A stretch of 64,000 bases of DNA from Isoetes taiwanensis (GCA_021234155.1 JAJEKV010000042.1:1795257-1859256), one strand, 5' to 3'. Positions 1 through 14,060 are shown, counted from the first letter of the stretch. Notes: generated by a model not told the origin, from the letters alone. Program-made: numbers and translations.

Positions 1-1130
1 TAGAAATCTGAGGAAAGGCGACCGCGGGGGAGCTCTGCGGCTTCGAGGGAGGGACCAGGCGGCACCGCATAAGCCCCAACCACGACTCATCCAACAAAAT
101 CACGCGCTTTCCCGGACGTATGGCTACGCTCTTTCAGGGCCGCTAGGTAGGAGAAAGGTATAATTCGCCACCCTCTTCGGGGATCGAGCACCGGGTGGCA
201 TCTCTTCATTTCCCGAACACCTTCGTAAATTAAGCGGCTTCCATATGAGCCTGAAGCCGGGCCTTTGCAAATGGAGGCCGGACTGCGTGCCAGGACCCGC
301 CCTCTTGGAATACGCTCCCGAAGAACTGCTTGACTGCGGAGGTGTGAAGAAGGGCGCGGCCCGCGCCGTGGGGCTGAACCTGCTGTAGCAGAGAGAAACA
401 TCGATTGTTCACAAAGTCTGTTATAGGCACCATACATTGGTTTTCGATCGCCCGATCAGCCGGACTTATCTTTGTGAACCGTATTCACCCTCGGGGGCCG
501 GTGCACTCTCGCCGACGCTTTTGAGGCAGGTGGATTCCACCATCTCAGTTGCAGGTGGGTGTCGGGTGCTTTTGAAGACTCAACCCGTCAGGAGGCGGCT
601 CATCTGGTGTGCGGCTATAGCGAGGATTTCCGCGGTGAGGGTCAACCTTTGGTGACTGCAGTCATACCGACCATCCCCTGGCGGAGGTTGATTGGAAGAG
701 TATTAGCCACTTGCGCTTGAATGCTAATCTAGTTCACGGTAGAAACCTGTGACGAAAAGGCGAGCGTGTTGCCGATCAACGCCACCAATCCCCCGTCAGA
801 CCCCGCGCTGAGTCCACACTTGCTTGCCTTTCGAGGATCCCACGGATCTTTGCCAACCGTGGCGATACGAAGGGATCCACCATGGCGATGACTCCAGCCC
901 GGACCGACTCGAGCATCAGTGATACCATAGCAATAATTGGGCGGGACTTGCTTCGGGCCTTTGAGGAGAACTTAACATACGACTGATATCCACAAATAAC
1001 GCCAAAGGAAGCCGGCAAAGACTTATGGCTCTCGAATCACGTGACCCGGTAAATAAAACTCATCGCCCGGCGTAGTCGGCGCATTCACCGAGAACGAACT
1101 TGGAGATCCGGGACCCGGTACTTTGAAGAA
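1..1130. other. GC-rich tract, unrecognised
   Basis: This stretch is visibly richer in G and C and in CpG than the AT-rich DNA that follows. It holds several open frames of 67 to 116 codons on both strands, none of which I recognise. It does not read as rRNA or plastid DNA to me. It could be the edge of a gene or mobile element that begins outside the window. The base composition changes over about 1130-1330, where the AT-rich repeat begins. Confidence 0.4.
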
Positions 1131-1139
1131 GTCTAAAAT

Positions 1140-2605
1140 GCCGGACCACCTAAAGTGATCCTTTCTCCATAAACATGAGCTTCCATGCATGGCTACTTTC
1201 TCGCTTTTAGAATTTTCCAAAATATGTAGTAATAATAAGCTGTTGTTTCCTTCTAATTTCTCAAAAAGAATCTGTGATATTAAACTGGAAAAGGCACCAA
1301 AATTTGTCATAACTATCGAGAAAAATCGCGCTCGAACCCAGTGAAAAGAAACTCTAGTAACCCCTGGCGATCTTGGCCTATCAAAATGAGTCTACCAAGC
1401 TCCATCAGTTGTTATGCATCACGCACAAATACAACCTGCCGAAAATGCATTTATCAAAGGACCGGTCGATTGTAGATGGGTGGTCATCACCCATAGTTTG
1501 CAAAAGCATCATCGCTGCGGAGATCGAGGAGCATATCCGGTACAATATTGAGCATCCTGTGAGACTATTAAGAAGGGCTTTTCATTGCTTGAAGAAGCCA
1601 ATGCGGCGGCCTATCCTCATGGCACAAAAATAGATACATCCAAACCACTGAAAACCCCCTTTCGATATCATGCCAAAAATGTATGCTCAGCGAGAAATCA
1701 TCGCAAAATATGCCCACAAAAATGTGGCGATTTTTGGAAGTACCAGGAGATATTTTCGATTAGCTTTCAACATAAGATATCACATTAAGAAAAAACCAAA
1801 AACACCAAACCAAAAAATCCCAAATTAATTGAAATAGTATTAGTGTAAGATGATATATGTAGTGATGAAATTAATTTGAATCTAATGGCATATTTAACCA
1901 ATTTGAATAGACATATCCTTCAAGGATGTCATATTAACATCAACGGTATTTTAACTCTTATTGATTTTAATCATTTGTTTTGTTTATCTTTGAATCAAAA
2001 GTATCAGAAGGTTACCAAAGTATAAAATTGCTTTCTAAGAAATTAATTTTTTACTATATTTATTTAATTATCTAAAATAAATGCTATATAATTGAAATGT
2101 TATTTTCCAAAATAAGGTATAGAGGTTTTAGATTTAGAATTAATTAAATCATTTTATGTTTGTCGTAAATACATTGAATAATTTATTATTGATTAGTTTC
2201 AATATATTTTTGTTTCATTAATAATAAATTATTCAATAGTTATTATTAAGATATTAACTTTACAATTTAATTGATTTTGATCTCAAGCAAAAGCGTGTTT
2301 TTAAAAATATATAAAAGTTGTAAATTCAGAAATTTTTATAACCAATTTACGTAACCGATCACTTATGGACTTCCCTCCAGTTTCATTTGCAAATTTTGGG
2401 GATTGCCAAATTTTAAATTTTATTGAAATCACTAAAATTAAAGTACATGTTCTGGCGATGTCTGATTCTAGAAATAAAATTCAAAATTGAAAATTAGTCC
2501 ACGAAGAAAAATAATTTAGAATTTTTTATAACTATGCGATCTTAGCAAAATAAACTTTATAAGGTAAACTCATTAAAATTATAACAATCAAGAAGAATTA
2601 AATAT
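1140..2605. repeat. AT-rich repeat, copy 1 of 2
   Basis: This block aligns by eye, with gaps and many substitutions, to 3330-5035. Shared landmarks in the same order are: a segment around ACATGAGCTTCCATG (1174 and 3360); GAAAAGAAACTCTAGTAACC (about 1342 and 3532); GATGATATATGTAGTGATGA (about 1848 and 4292); a hairpin segment (2173-2237 and 4623-4688); and an end near TTAAAATTATAAC. Open frames at 1373-1633 and 1585-1788 have no recognisable product and are probably chance. The unit is likely a transposable element or part of one. No terminal repeats or coding domains identify its class. Confidence 0.6.
2173..2237. repeat. 18-bp perfect hairpin in AT-rich repeat
   Basis: ATTGAATAATTTATTATT at 2173-2190 has its exact reverse complement at 2220-2237, with a loop of 29 bases. 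The same hairpin is present in the sister copy at 4623-4640 and 4671-4688. Conservation of both arms in two otherwise diverged copies suggests it is part of the original element. Confidence 0.75.
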
Positions 2606-2624
2606 ATATATATTCTTATAATGG

Positions 2625-3310
2625 AGTCCTTCTCCCCGAATCGTCAGTTTGCGGTGAATGTGTCATTATCTATGATGTACATGGATTACAATTCGCGCCT
2701 TTGTAACTTTTGTAGCGGCGGGGTTTCTTGACTATGGAGACCAATTTCATTTTCCCTGTAACTTTTCTATGACATGGATAATTTCATTGGGATAATTTCA
2801 TTTCGTAGCTTTCTGGCGGCCGGGAGGCTTGGAAACTGCTCTGGCCCGATGATGAACTGTCTACAGTAACGCGTGGGTACCGGCTTGAGACTTGCTCGGT
2901 AGGAGGTAAAATCGCGTGATGTATTTCAAAGCTTGATGATACCAGCTGTAGTTTCTCTATGTTAGAATTTAGAATGTTTTGACCATGTGGTGATGAAGAA
3001 GTATTGCCAACATGCTAATCAAATCTGATGTCCCCGATTTATCCATTCAATCATTTAAAAGTAGGCTCATGGGCTTGAAGCGGCGATGTGGGCCTCACAA
3101 AAATGATCTGGGGAGGCTGGAGAAAACACAACAGTTGAAAAGGTATTTATATATTTAATCTTTTAGAAATTTTCATGTTACTATTTTTTACAAATTTCTT
3201 TTCTAGACTTTCCATTCATCGAAACCTTAGTCATGACTTGAATATACATTGACAAATTATTAGGAATGGTTACTTATGGAGTGAGTTGAGGGATCACGAC
3301 AAGGTTGATG
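2625..3310 (+). repeat. Dispersed repeat, degenerate copy of 44.8-45.7 kb module
   Basis: This segment matches 44812-45715 in order. Shared pieces include GATGTACATGGATTACAAT, the CCCTGTAACTTTTCTA run followed by TGGATAATTTCATT, GTTTCTCTATGTTAGA, GCCAACATGCTAATCAAAT, ATTTATCCATTC and AACAGTTGAAAAG. The copy here is shorter and more broken. The 105-codon frame present at 45109-45426 is not open here. It sits between the two AT-rich repeat copies, so it may be their internal or flanking part. Confidence 0.6.
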
Positions 3311-3329
3311 TAGTGTCCTTATGTGCTCT

Positions 3330-5035
3330 TCATAATAAAAAAATGATGCTTTCTACACAACATGAGCTTCCATGGCATAGCCTTTCTGCGCTTAATTTTT
3401 TTCCAAAATATCGCGATATGTATTGTTTAAAAATTTCTTAAAAGAGAATGCAATGGTATTTGAAGCAGCTTGAGAAATTTAAAAAGGTGTACCTTGTCAT
3501 AACTTATGTAGGGAATCATTAGGCCTAATTGAAAAGAAACTCTAGTAACCCTCTTGATCTTGGTCTCTTCTTTGTCTATTTCTTCTTCGAGATTCAGCCA
3601 TCCACAGAGATGTAGAGCGGACGAAACATTGCCTCGACAACAAACTTAGTTTGCACTTCACGGATCAAAAATCAATGAAAAATAAAATCAAATCATTGTA
3701 TCACATAACAACAATCTTGAGATTTGCTCAAAAATACCTCCGTCTTCATGTAGCTCTTAAATGGCAAAAGTGATTCTTTCTACATATAAAGTATTCACAT
3801 GCATGAAAGCACTTTCTGCTTTAAATTTTTTCTAAAATATCGTTAATGCTTGTTGTTTACCTTCCTTCTCATCTTGTGGTATTAGCTGAAAAAAAAAACA
3901 GGTGCACGTCATAAAGAGTTATACATGATGAACCCAAATGGTCGTTACCGTTACCTTTGAAATTCTATAGCTTCAGAGATAAAAATTTTTGTCTACATAC
4001 TCACAATATGTTGTCCTCCATGAGTGTACATACAAGGGAAAATTTATGAAAAATATAGAAAGCTTCTATTACCAAATATGATATGGAGGTCACAAAGGAG
4101 TCAGTTTATTCTCAAAAGATGTTAACATTTCTCCAAACTGTCATATGCTAAAAATATTAGCGATTTTGGAAGCACCGAGAATATTTTTAATTATGGCTCT
4201 CAACAATTTTAAAGAAATCACATTGAAAAAACCAAAACTTTCCACCAAACGAGAAAATCAAATTAATTAAAATTAATTAATTAATTAACAAGATGATATA
4301 TGTAGTGATGAGAGTGCAAATTTGAATCTAGTATAATGGCATTGTAAAATTTAGACTTCAAATCTGTGAATGTATGCTTCAGGATAATATTTTATCTTGA
4401 TATTTTTAACTTTTATTAATTTTATTTTGTTTTGTTATCTTTAGATCAAAAGTATGAAGGGTTACCAGTATAAAATTGCTTTCTAGTAATTTTCACTTTG
4501 ATTTATTTAGAATTATCTAAAGTAGTAACTATATAATTAAGAAATATTATTTTTTACTGAGAAATAGGTAAAGAAAGTTTTAGATTTAGAGTAAATTAAA
4601 TGATTATGTTTATCGTAAATACATTGAATAATTTATTATTGATTAAAGTTTCAATATATTTTGTTTCATTAATAATAAATTATTCAATAGTTATTATTAA
4701 AAATATTAACACACACGAATTTGGTGATTTGATTCAGACTTTTCTTAGCGTGTTACGAAATAAAGTTTTATTCAGGGCTTTTGCTGTGGTACATGTCAAT
4801 CGCTTATTGGACCATCGTATTATTTCATTTTGCAAAATTTTTCAAAAGGATTGCCAAATTTTAAATTTGTTAAATCATAAGAGGTAAAATTTTGTATTCT
4901 TGAATGTCACAATTTAAATAAATTCGATGATGAGAGAGAAATAATTTAAATTTTATAACCATTATGGTCTTAGCAAAATAAGCTTTATAGTAGAACTCAT
5001 TAAAATTATAACTTGTCAAGGAAGAATTAGTAATA
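3330..5035. repeat. AT-rich repeat, copy 2 of 2
   Basis: Sister of 1140-2605. It also includes a third partial copy of the early part of the unit at about 3765-3920 (CACATGCATG followed by CACTTTCTGC and TTTCTAAAATATCG). The hairpin arms are at 4623-4640 and 4671-4688. A 95-codon frame at 4600-4887 lies across the hairpin and is very AT-rich; I take it as non-coding. Confidence 0.6.
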
Positions 5036-5039
5036 TGTA

Positions 5040-5345
5040 TGTCGCTTATGTACGGTATGTAATTAACGGTGGGTGGAGGATTACGTGTGGGGTTGATCTT
5101 GGCGGGTCCATCTAAGTGATGAATGGGCCGATCAGCTCACACCTAAGTAACACCCAAGCATCCCCATTTTGAGACTTTTGTCGAGCCCTTGAAATTGGGG
5201 GCATTTTATCTAAGCCGTCGTTAAAATTATTTGGGGCTTTCATATGGGCCTTCAGTTCTGAAGGTCAAATCTGGCCGTCAAATTTGGATAAGTGCATGGA
5301 AGGAATTGTTGATAGAATTGGGGCTTTTAATCAAGATCTGTTGCA
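5040..5345. repeat. Dispersed repeat family (copy 1)
   Basis: This segment shares a series of phrases with 32740-32970: CCCTTGAAATTGGGG, GCATTTTATCTA, TTAAAATTATTTGGGGCTTT, CATATGGGCC, GAAGGTCAAATCT and ATAGAATTGGGGCTTTTAAT. A third, more divergent member lies at 25660-26000. The class is unknown. No open frame of note is present. Confidence 0.65.
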
Positions 5346-5349
5346 ATTA

Positions 5350-8300
5350 GAACCTCTCCTTGAGTGGCAATACACATTAATTAAAATCTCAAAGGATATT
5401 TTCTACTTTCTCTGTTCTCGGTTCCGGTGACGTGGTCGGACTCAATGCTTTCGAATTTGACGATGCGCCGGAGCCCTTTCAGGATGGGCAAAATAATTTT
5501 ACAACTTCGGCAGAGTTCTAAATTCAAGAAGCCTTTCAAATGCAATAAAAAATTTAAAATAATGGCTCAGTTTTTCCCTCGAAAACATAGATAGTCTGTA
5601 AAACAAAAGCATATTTCCATTATAAGTTCATCAAATACATAATGAAGTTCTTACATGGTCTCTTGAGAAATAAAATAATAGTTTGAAGTTTAAATCAATC
5701 CACAAAACTTATTCAAGTGGCATTCCAATCCTTGTAACATGTTTGCCAATCTATGCTTTCAAATGGTTCATTCCACAATGGTACACACATTGTGGTACGT
5801 CCGAGTTCTAAGTTCATGCTTTCGATCTTATAGCACTCTTAATATGGTTTTGGCCGGAGAAAACCTCTGCAAGGAATTAGTGCTTTCGAGGAATGACCAT
5901 ACAACATTGCTATATTTCATCAATCATTGTCCCACCAAAAGCGTCCTGAGTTCCATTTTCATCTCTACAAAATAGTCCAAACCTATACATCCTTTGTAGC
6001 ATAGATTAGACATTGTGATTTGTAATACAAGCAGAAAGCGAAAGAACTTCTGAATCTCTTATCTTAAATGCGATGTAGGCTGGCCGGGCATCAAATTCCA
6101 AGAAAAAATTAAATTATTGGCATAGATTTGAGCATTTAATTTTCTTGAATTAACAATTTAACATAAATTTAAGTTCCGTTAGTACCCGGTGATATGGGTA
6201 CATCACTCTTTATAATATCAGAGGTTAAAAGCGGATGGGGGATCATTAAATTTGGGATGTGTATTGTATCATGTATCTTGTTAACGTATATGAGATATTA
6301 TAGATTTATAATCAATAATACAAATGTCTAAAATCTATAAAGATATATAGCAAGAAAAATAGCGAGGGCATTTCTCTATTCTAGTCTTTCAAATGGCAGT
6401 ATGTCTTTAGTAGTTGCTTATATGACGGTGATTGCTAGCTATGACATTTCATTTACTATCTGAGAAATTTTTTTCACTGTTTTGTGAGGCAACTCCAAAA
6501 CAGTAATACGGATCAAATTAGAGCCACGGTCTGTTGTGAGATCACGTATAACCCGGGTAATTGATTTGAGCTGCGACATGGTTTGGTTTCAACAGCTGTT
6601 CCGATAGAATGAATTAGCGCCAAATGCTTTTGCCAGAGTTTTTCGAACATCCTGAAGGATGGTGGTAGCTTCGGTAGGTAAAATCATTCTGCGGGAACTG
6701 GCCCGAGCTCTGTGTTCCCGAACTGGCGGTACATTTGAGAACCTTCAAAATGAGTTTTGCTTAACACATGCCACAATGGTCTACGATTTTACATCATGTT
6801 TTTAGACTTCCGTTGGCATAAATTTGACCCATTTTTTAGGCTTAAGGTTTGTATTTTGGATTCTTCTGGGTTTAAAGATTACGTGGCGGATTGAAGACTT
6901 TGTAAGATTTTTGAGTTGAGCTCATATAGATGCAATCTCGGGTCATAATCTTCAGTTTAGTCGATTATGATTCTTTAGCGTCGGAAGTTCAAAGCCGAGT
7001 AAAGATGGCTGGCGACCATTAACCAGCTAAAAAGCGGCTATATTAAAAGAAAAGCGAAAGCTCCTGAAATTGAAGTGTAGATATTCAATGGTACTCTCCC
7101 TAGCTAGCGTGTTTCCTATTTAGTTTACATTCTTAGAAACCCTTCTTCAATAAACACTTATTTAAGCTAAATTTACGAAGGTTAGGTCATCTTGCATTTG
7201 CATGCAGTTATCTAAAAGCTGTGTCGTGCACGTATGTTGACGAACAAGGCTGGATCTGGGGTTAGAGAAATTGCAATCCTTTCTTAAGCTGGCCGATTGA
7301 CGTATTTGATGTTCTTTACCTTTATTTGGTTGCCACTAATTTGAGATGCGACAACGTACAAATCCGATCTCTTGCTACCTCATGTAAAGTGTATTGTATT
7401 TCATCTTTATAGTATGGTAGTCGTGCATAATGAAAAATTTCTATTTTGGAAGGTTAGATGACTCAAAATAGGTAAAAGCATTCTTATTTACTAAAAGCTA
7501 TCTTTTATAGGAAAGGAAGTAGCTATCGCGTTCTTGGCGGTTCTCACCTAGATAGCAAGCATGATCATTATAGTATATCTTTGTTTGACAACATATTGTG
7601 CTCCAATTCGGATCGTGAATTGCGCCCATGATAGCTTTGGCTTATCTTTCATAGACCATAGCGGTTGGTTCAGGGTGTGGCATTGAAACCATAGTTTCTA
7701 GCGGTCACATTTTACCGTACAATATGGCGGAATCACGGCGTATTCTTTTGTGGGACGTGATGTCCCGTGCACGGCTTTTAACATGACGAAAACTCGAGAA
7801 TAACGGTATGTTGATCATTTGTTAGTTTGGGATATGTTGTACTTTAGGAATTGTGTGGGCTTGAGGGTAAAATTACTGCAATCATTCTGCGAGGCATGCT
7901 TTTGCAACATTTTCATTCGTGCGAGACCTTTATTCCTTTATGTTGGATAGATGTGTTGGATGTTCAAAATGCGGCGGCTATACAAAACCTGAGTAAATAA
8001 ATGTAAACGGTATAATAGCCTTTTCGTTAGCTATTGATTGATATTGACGAAGAGTTTACGGTACCTAAGATATAAGTTGACATCATCTTTTACTAGCAAT
8101 GCTCATGTTTCAAAGAACTTTTAGTTTCGTTTTATTATGGATGGTTTGAAATGCTTTAAACATTACATCTGCTGGGTCGGAAACGCTTTGATGTAATTGG
8201 CCAACTCGCCGGAGATCGAAGACAAACCTTTTTAGCGATCAACTGTTTATCGATTACTACGCTAGAAGCATAGTGGGGAAACATGTTAGCTCAGCAGAAT

Positions 8301-11300
8301 GAGGAATTTCGAGAATTTGCCAAGTTTATGCAGTGGCGGCCTTCACTTTTAAGTGTTTGTTGATCTCGTACGAGAGTGGAGATTGACGGATCCATTGGTG
8401 TTGTAACATGTTGGGGTGTTGACTTCTACGTGATACATTGTACATAATGTTAGCCACGAATGCCCTTAGTATCTTGGAAAATAGATGAAACCTGAGAGTT
8501 TTCATGAAGAGGTTACTTGAGATGTCTATTCTTACACCATTATTATTGAATCTTGCCGAGCCAAAATTTTGAAAAGAGTAGCCCGGTACGAGGCATATCA
8601 TGGCTGTACTCCCAATGTCATAACATATAACACACTCTCATTGAGTGGCGATACATTCTGTTGTTTTACGAATGGAGAGTGAAGATTGAGTTTTAACCAG
8701 TTTTACATTCAAATATTTGAATACTTAGTATAACGTATTCTACTGCGGAGATTAGTTATTCGGGGTTTAAAATGGAGCTAGAATATTATCTGATGGTGAT
8801 CGAGTTATTAGGCTTCAATATATGACTTGAAGCCAATCCCCAAGAACTCGGTTTAGAGCTTTCTAGTACCACAATTAGAGATAAGAGCTTTCACATGCTT
8901 TTGCACCGATGTCGACATGTTAGAAAAGGGTAAGGAAATTACTAAAAGTGGGTGCTTTCTTTTCCTACCTCGGTGAATGTTGTGTGCTTTCATTTGAATT
9001 GTCTAAGTCTAGCGTGCATAGATAAAAGGTAAAACTTGGAAATAAAAAAAATGGTAAATGTATACATGCATGCTTATCTAAAATCCGTCGAGATAATACA
9101 AGATCAATCATTTGAACCATTCCGCGAAAAGGCTGCATGGTCAAATGAATCAAACCTCTATATGTTTAGAAGTAGTGCTTCCTAAATTTTTTATAGTGAT
9201 GGCGAAGGGTTGCCAGAGGAGTAGTTGAAAATCTTTGCATCTTTGAGTACGCCAAAATCTGAACTTATATAAACAGCGAGGTACCATTCTTGTCGGTGCA
9301 CCTAGTGAGCACATGATACTCATTCTTGTGATCACCTTTGCGGTACATGCTATCATTGAGAATTTTGAGACGTACAGAATTGGTAAATGGCAACAAGTGT
9401 TGACATGGATAAGACTATCTCCGCGAAGCGTTATATCGGCTACCCTCATACATCCTGAAAATGACCCGCCAATGCATGGGGTGCATCACAATTCTTGAAG
9501 AAACAATACAATACCAAAGGTCTATTGATGTTGATACGTAACATTTCTAGCGTCAAGTGTTTGTCATGACCTCGAGATTCCTCTTATTGGAGGGGACGTC
9601 GATGTAAATGAATAATGAGTTCCTCTTGCTCACCATTCAGGAGGTATGTCTTTATCAAGTGCAAGAATATGGTACAATCAATAGCACATCATTATTTACG
9701 CAGGGCGTCAATTTTGCTTTTGGAGCTGGCGTATATATAGTTATCTTTGTGGAGTATGGCATATGTGATAATTTATTTTTAGAATATGTGAACGGCTCCA
9801 CGTAGTTCTTATTGATTAACTCTGAGTGGCGAAATTTGTGTTACGCTTGCAAACTTTCAAGGAAATCAAAGTAAAAGCTTATGAATATACCAAATGTGTG
9901 TTTCTAGTGCTCATCATCACAATCATAATCAAATTGGGTGGCTGCTTTCAGGTATTTGAAGGCACTTTGAGTAATAATTACCTTAGTGGGTGAAGGTGCC
10001 CACTGCATGATGAATACCAGAAATGGATGAGCAAGGTGCTTACTGCGGTCGGAGCTTCTAGGGCGATCTTTGCGGTAAATCTACTCTCAAACTTCTTCTA
10101 CGATATTTTATTTTACCCGAAGGTGGTTGCGGTTAATGCGGGGGACTACGTGGATTTAAATGGTATTGATTGCCCAGATACTTTGTGAAGCCCTTGATCT
10201 TCATCACCGAGGAGCTTTATTCATGTTGAAGTTGGCCAGGATTGTTTGGTTAACTACGTGAAAAGGTGGATGATAGAAAGTATTCTTGCAATCTAAGGTG
10301 GGTATTCACTAAATAATACTTGAGTTATTGGGATCACGGGTATAGTATCCTGCTTTTGAGTTGATGGTGAGAAATTGGATCAAATTCGTTGTTTTGAGCA
10401 GTGATTGCACAAAAATTTGGAGAAACGGCTTGGTAGCATTTCTGATGCATAAATGTGCCCGGTACGATGAGGTGGGCGATTAGCACTCTTCCAAACCTGC
10501 ATTGGGGTGAGAATGTTTGATCAAAATTTTGCATTCACACATTTCCATGCCAACTCTATAAAGTCTAGTAATAAGGCATTGACTTTTTAGCAAAGACATG
10601 CTCAAGAGTTATCTTCAAGTACCCAAAGGTATATAGTGGATTTGCGATTAGCATGCATAATATCATGATATCTTAGGTATTCTCTACTTGCGGGGCTTTT
10701 ATGAAGTGACATCGAGAAACAAACTATACATCGGGAAATGGGTTGAATGGGAAAGGAGAATTATTTTTCTTGAAGTTCAGTCTCTACACCTGCAGGATTC
10801 TTTGGAGGGGGCATCACGAATCATTATACCCTTACCTCGTTGTATGTCCTCCTTTTAAATGTTGTATACACAACATGATCATCTTTGCTAGAGAGATCTT
10901 GTTTGCTATTTTGCTAGGTAAAAATATCGGTTAGTTGTTTATGCTAAAAGCGGAGTTCTTCCGATATCAATCGCCATTGATACAAGCCTTGGGCGGGGTT
11001 GTGGGTGCACTTTTAAAGAAATAATTGTGCGGATGCTTAATTTACCGATACGTGAACCACGTCACAGTCACCGGTACATTCTAGCACTTCGCCATGAAGC
11101 CCTTTTTCGAAGATGCGGAACCTCGGCATCGATAGAAGATGAGAAATTTCGGTAATTCCATAATACCAGCGATATTCTCATTTAGTGGGTACTCTGGTGC
11201 CATGTGGAAGTCTTTGTTAGATCTTAGGCCTCAAGGAACTGCGCATGTGATCGAGATTTGTCTGTCTGCGAGGAGGATTATATTGATGTTATGTGGAAAC

Positions 11301-13560
11301 GAAGTTTTTGTGCAAGCTGGCGAGGCCAATCCGCGGGCAAAGCTAGCTATTGCTAGTATCGAGCAAGTTTAGCAGATAATTCAAGCCAAACATTTTTCAC
11401 CGTGTCGTTGTGGTGATCTTATGCCAGCTGGACTTTTGTCGCATGAATACTCACGATTAAAGCTGAAAGCTTGTTGCTATGCCTGCAAGGGTAGGTTTTT
11501 GGAGTGCCCCTCAATATCGATGTTTACATTGTAAATGGATATTATTACAGCTTCTGCGAATTTGCTCTTAGGAACCTTATGTAGATAAGCGGTGGCTATC
11601 TTCCAGTAGTTAAACTTCTAATTCAAGCGTGATCCGTTCAAACTTCAAAATCATATCTTACATGCTATTATCGCGAGCACAGCGTATTGTTTGCGGGGCT
11701 TTGTCAATGAGCGAGAAAAGGAAATAGATGTTTCATTTTGAGGGATGTCGCGACGTTGGATCAATGTTGACCGTGGCTGATGTGCGTTATACTTAGACTC
11801 ATACCGGTGGTACATGTAGAGTTAACTTATAATAAATGGATATGAAGACTACGGTTCTTAATAACGTACATCTTGAAGGTTTTATTATTTAATCTATTGG
11901 TTATGGGGTGTGGCGTTTAAAGCAGGTTCACACTAATAGAAGCGGAAATAATAGGAGAATCATGCATCTCGCGGTATGGAAGATACATGCAAACAAAGAA
12001 CACGGTTATCTAGTGGCGAAAGTGAAGGTGCTTTTGAAGCATTTGCATTTGAAATATTCATGCAAAGAAATGATCGCGGTAGGGATCAGTTGAACAAAAT
12101 GGTTTGAATTGTTCGCGATTACATACTTGATGATGAAGTCAGTTCGATAGGTGAGAAAGAAAATGATAGTGCATATCCGCACCTTTGGAATATGCAGGCG
12201 AGGCGGGAATCGGCAATACGTAAAGTCTTTGTTTTCTTATCGGGAATCCTTGTTTGACTTGTTTTGATCCGGTGTATTTGCTCTATGTTGGCTACAGAAT
12301 TGAAACAACTTCGATGTTGTTTTAAGTCTTGTGATGTTTCTTTTGACTTGGATAGCTTTGTTGGGTTCTGTCTAGGCTTAGGTGCATCGAGTGGACAAAT
12401 TACTATCGCGGTTCAGTTTTACTTGTGGTTGATTCACTGTAAAGCGGGATGAATCTTCATATATATTCGTAAAGCTATGTATTGTTCCAAAGTTGGATGA
12501 CATTATTAATAATGAGTAATAGAAAACGAGTAGGATTTGATTCGGCTTGGCCGATTCAATAGTTGTAGTAACAAACATTGCGAGGGATACGAGGAAGCTC
12601 TGAAGTGCTGGATTTGTATTCGAAACAAAATTATAGTTTATTCAAGCACTTGTTAGCGAATATTACCTGCAATCGCATCTTTTCATTCTTTGGACATTCT
12701 AGGAGAAATGTTTGTGGTTGTTTGAAATTATTGTTGGTTTCAACAAAAGGTATTTCAATGAGGATTACAAAGTTGCCAGTATAGATGAACATCTTAACCA
12801 TGGTCCTAAATCACGAGGGGAGAAAATGTTTGGTGGATTGGTTTTAAAGTTGTTGGCTTTAACAAAGGTTTCAACAAGGTTGCCAGTGGAATGCACTTAG
12901 CACATGGTCCCTAAATACAATCAACTATGATAAACTTTGTACAATTCTTGGGAGCCAAAAATTACTCGAAAACCCTAGTGGAATTCTATTAAATCATAGG
13001 GGATCCTCATGAAAATTTAAAGGAAAATATTCGCGGGAGTAAGAAAGCTTTTGTTGAAGATCATGATAAAGCTAGTGGATCTTAATGTGAAATTCACATC
13101 TCAAATGTCAGACCTCAAATTTGAATCTTGATGCATTGAGAGATATTTGTTGTATACCAACATATAAGTCTAATTGACAAGCGAAGAACCTACAAGTGAT
13201 GGATAAAAAAGATGCCTCTCTATAATTTCTAGCAATAGTTCTACCCGACTTTTCTTTTCTTTTTTCTTGAGCCGGTGAACATGATTGGCTTATAATTTGT
13301 AAGGAAGGAGAGGAAGGAAGAAACTTTTAATGTCCCGCGAGGTTAATGGTTATGGGACCACAAGTACAAAAGCGGGGACATCCTAACAGTAAGGATGGCC
13401 GATTAAAAACCACGGGGAAAAAGCATTGCCGGATGACTACACTCAAAATCCATGCTATTGCAGAAGCAATAAGCATATGAACAAAGACTTCACCAGCGTA
13501 CCGGGCAGTAACCTCTTAGCGGGTCTTGGCAAGCGTGGCGTAATCGCCAGGCAGCGGGGA
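5350..13560. other. No recognisable gene; degenerate intergenic DNA
   Basis: I read about 8 kb here and found no protein family, RNA gene or clean terminal repeat. Open frames are all below 100 codons (for example 5739-5975, 9150-9449 minus, 11139-11372 plus), overlap on opposite strands and carry no known motif. Composition is moderately AT-rich with scattered CGG and GCG triplets. It may be very old retrotransposon sequence, but I cannot name one. Confidence 0.5.
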
Positions 13561-13599
13561 AAGCTTCGAACCGCAACAAAGAAAAAAGTCATTACTTGA

Positions 13600-14060
13600 C
13601 GATACCAATAGCGGCGTCTGCCGGCGTCTGCCCGCTGACGTCGGCAATCGCGTGCGCCGGTATGGTCTGAGCTACGTCATATCGGCGTGCGTCGCCGCGA
13701 CGTTAGCGGCGTCAGCGCTGAGCGTCGCGAGGCGTGACACGGTGTCAGCCTTGACGTCGCGTAATGCCGCGTGTTCACGATGAAAATATACCGCGTGGAA
13801 TGCTCTGCGTGGAACATCCGCAAAATCCGCAGCGTCGCGTAAAGCCGATACGTCGCTATCGCGGCGTGACAACGTCAAACGGTACGTGGAACACGTATTG
13901 AAAATACCGTGGAATATACCGTCGTAGAAGTATTGCGTGTATGCGTGCATCTTGGCGTGACGTGAATATATACGATGGAATATTACGCGATGGAAGTCGA
14001 AAATCGGCATTATATAAGAAATCGCGTGGCAAAAATACGCGTGGATCGTCTTATGACGTG
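13600..14060. other. CpG-dense block
   Basis: CpG is extremely frequent here compared with both sides; GCGTCGCG, GCGGCGT and CGCGTGG-type words recur. Short motifs of the form CGTGGAAYA repeat about every 20 to 60 bases in the right half. A 112-codon minus-strand frame (13672-14010) covers it but is compositionally driven and has no motif. The block ends abruptly against an A+T-rich foldback at 14082. It could be a simple-sequence derivative or a promoter-like island. No gene is visible next to it. Confidence 0.5.

Noticed and set aside
1-1130. Nuclear rDNA or plastid DNA
   Set aside because: The GC content suggested it, but no conserved rRNA or plastid gene word was found.
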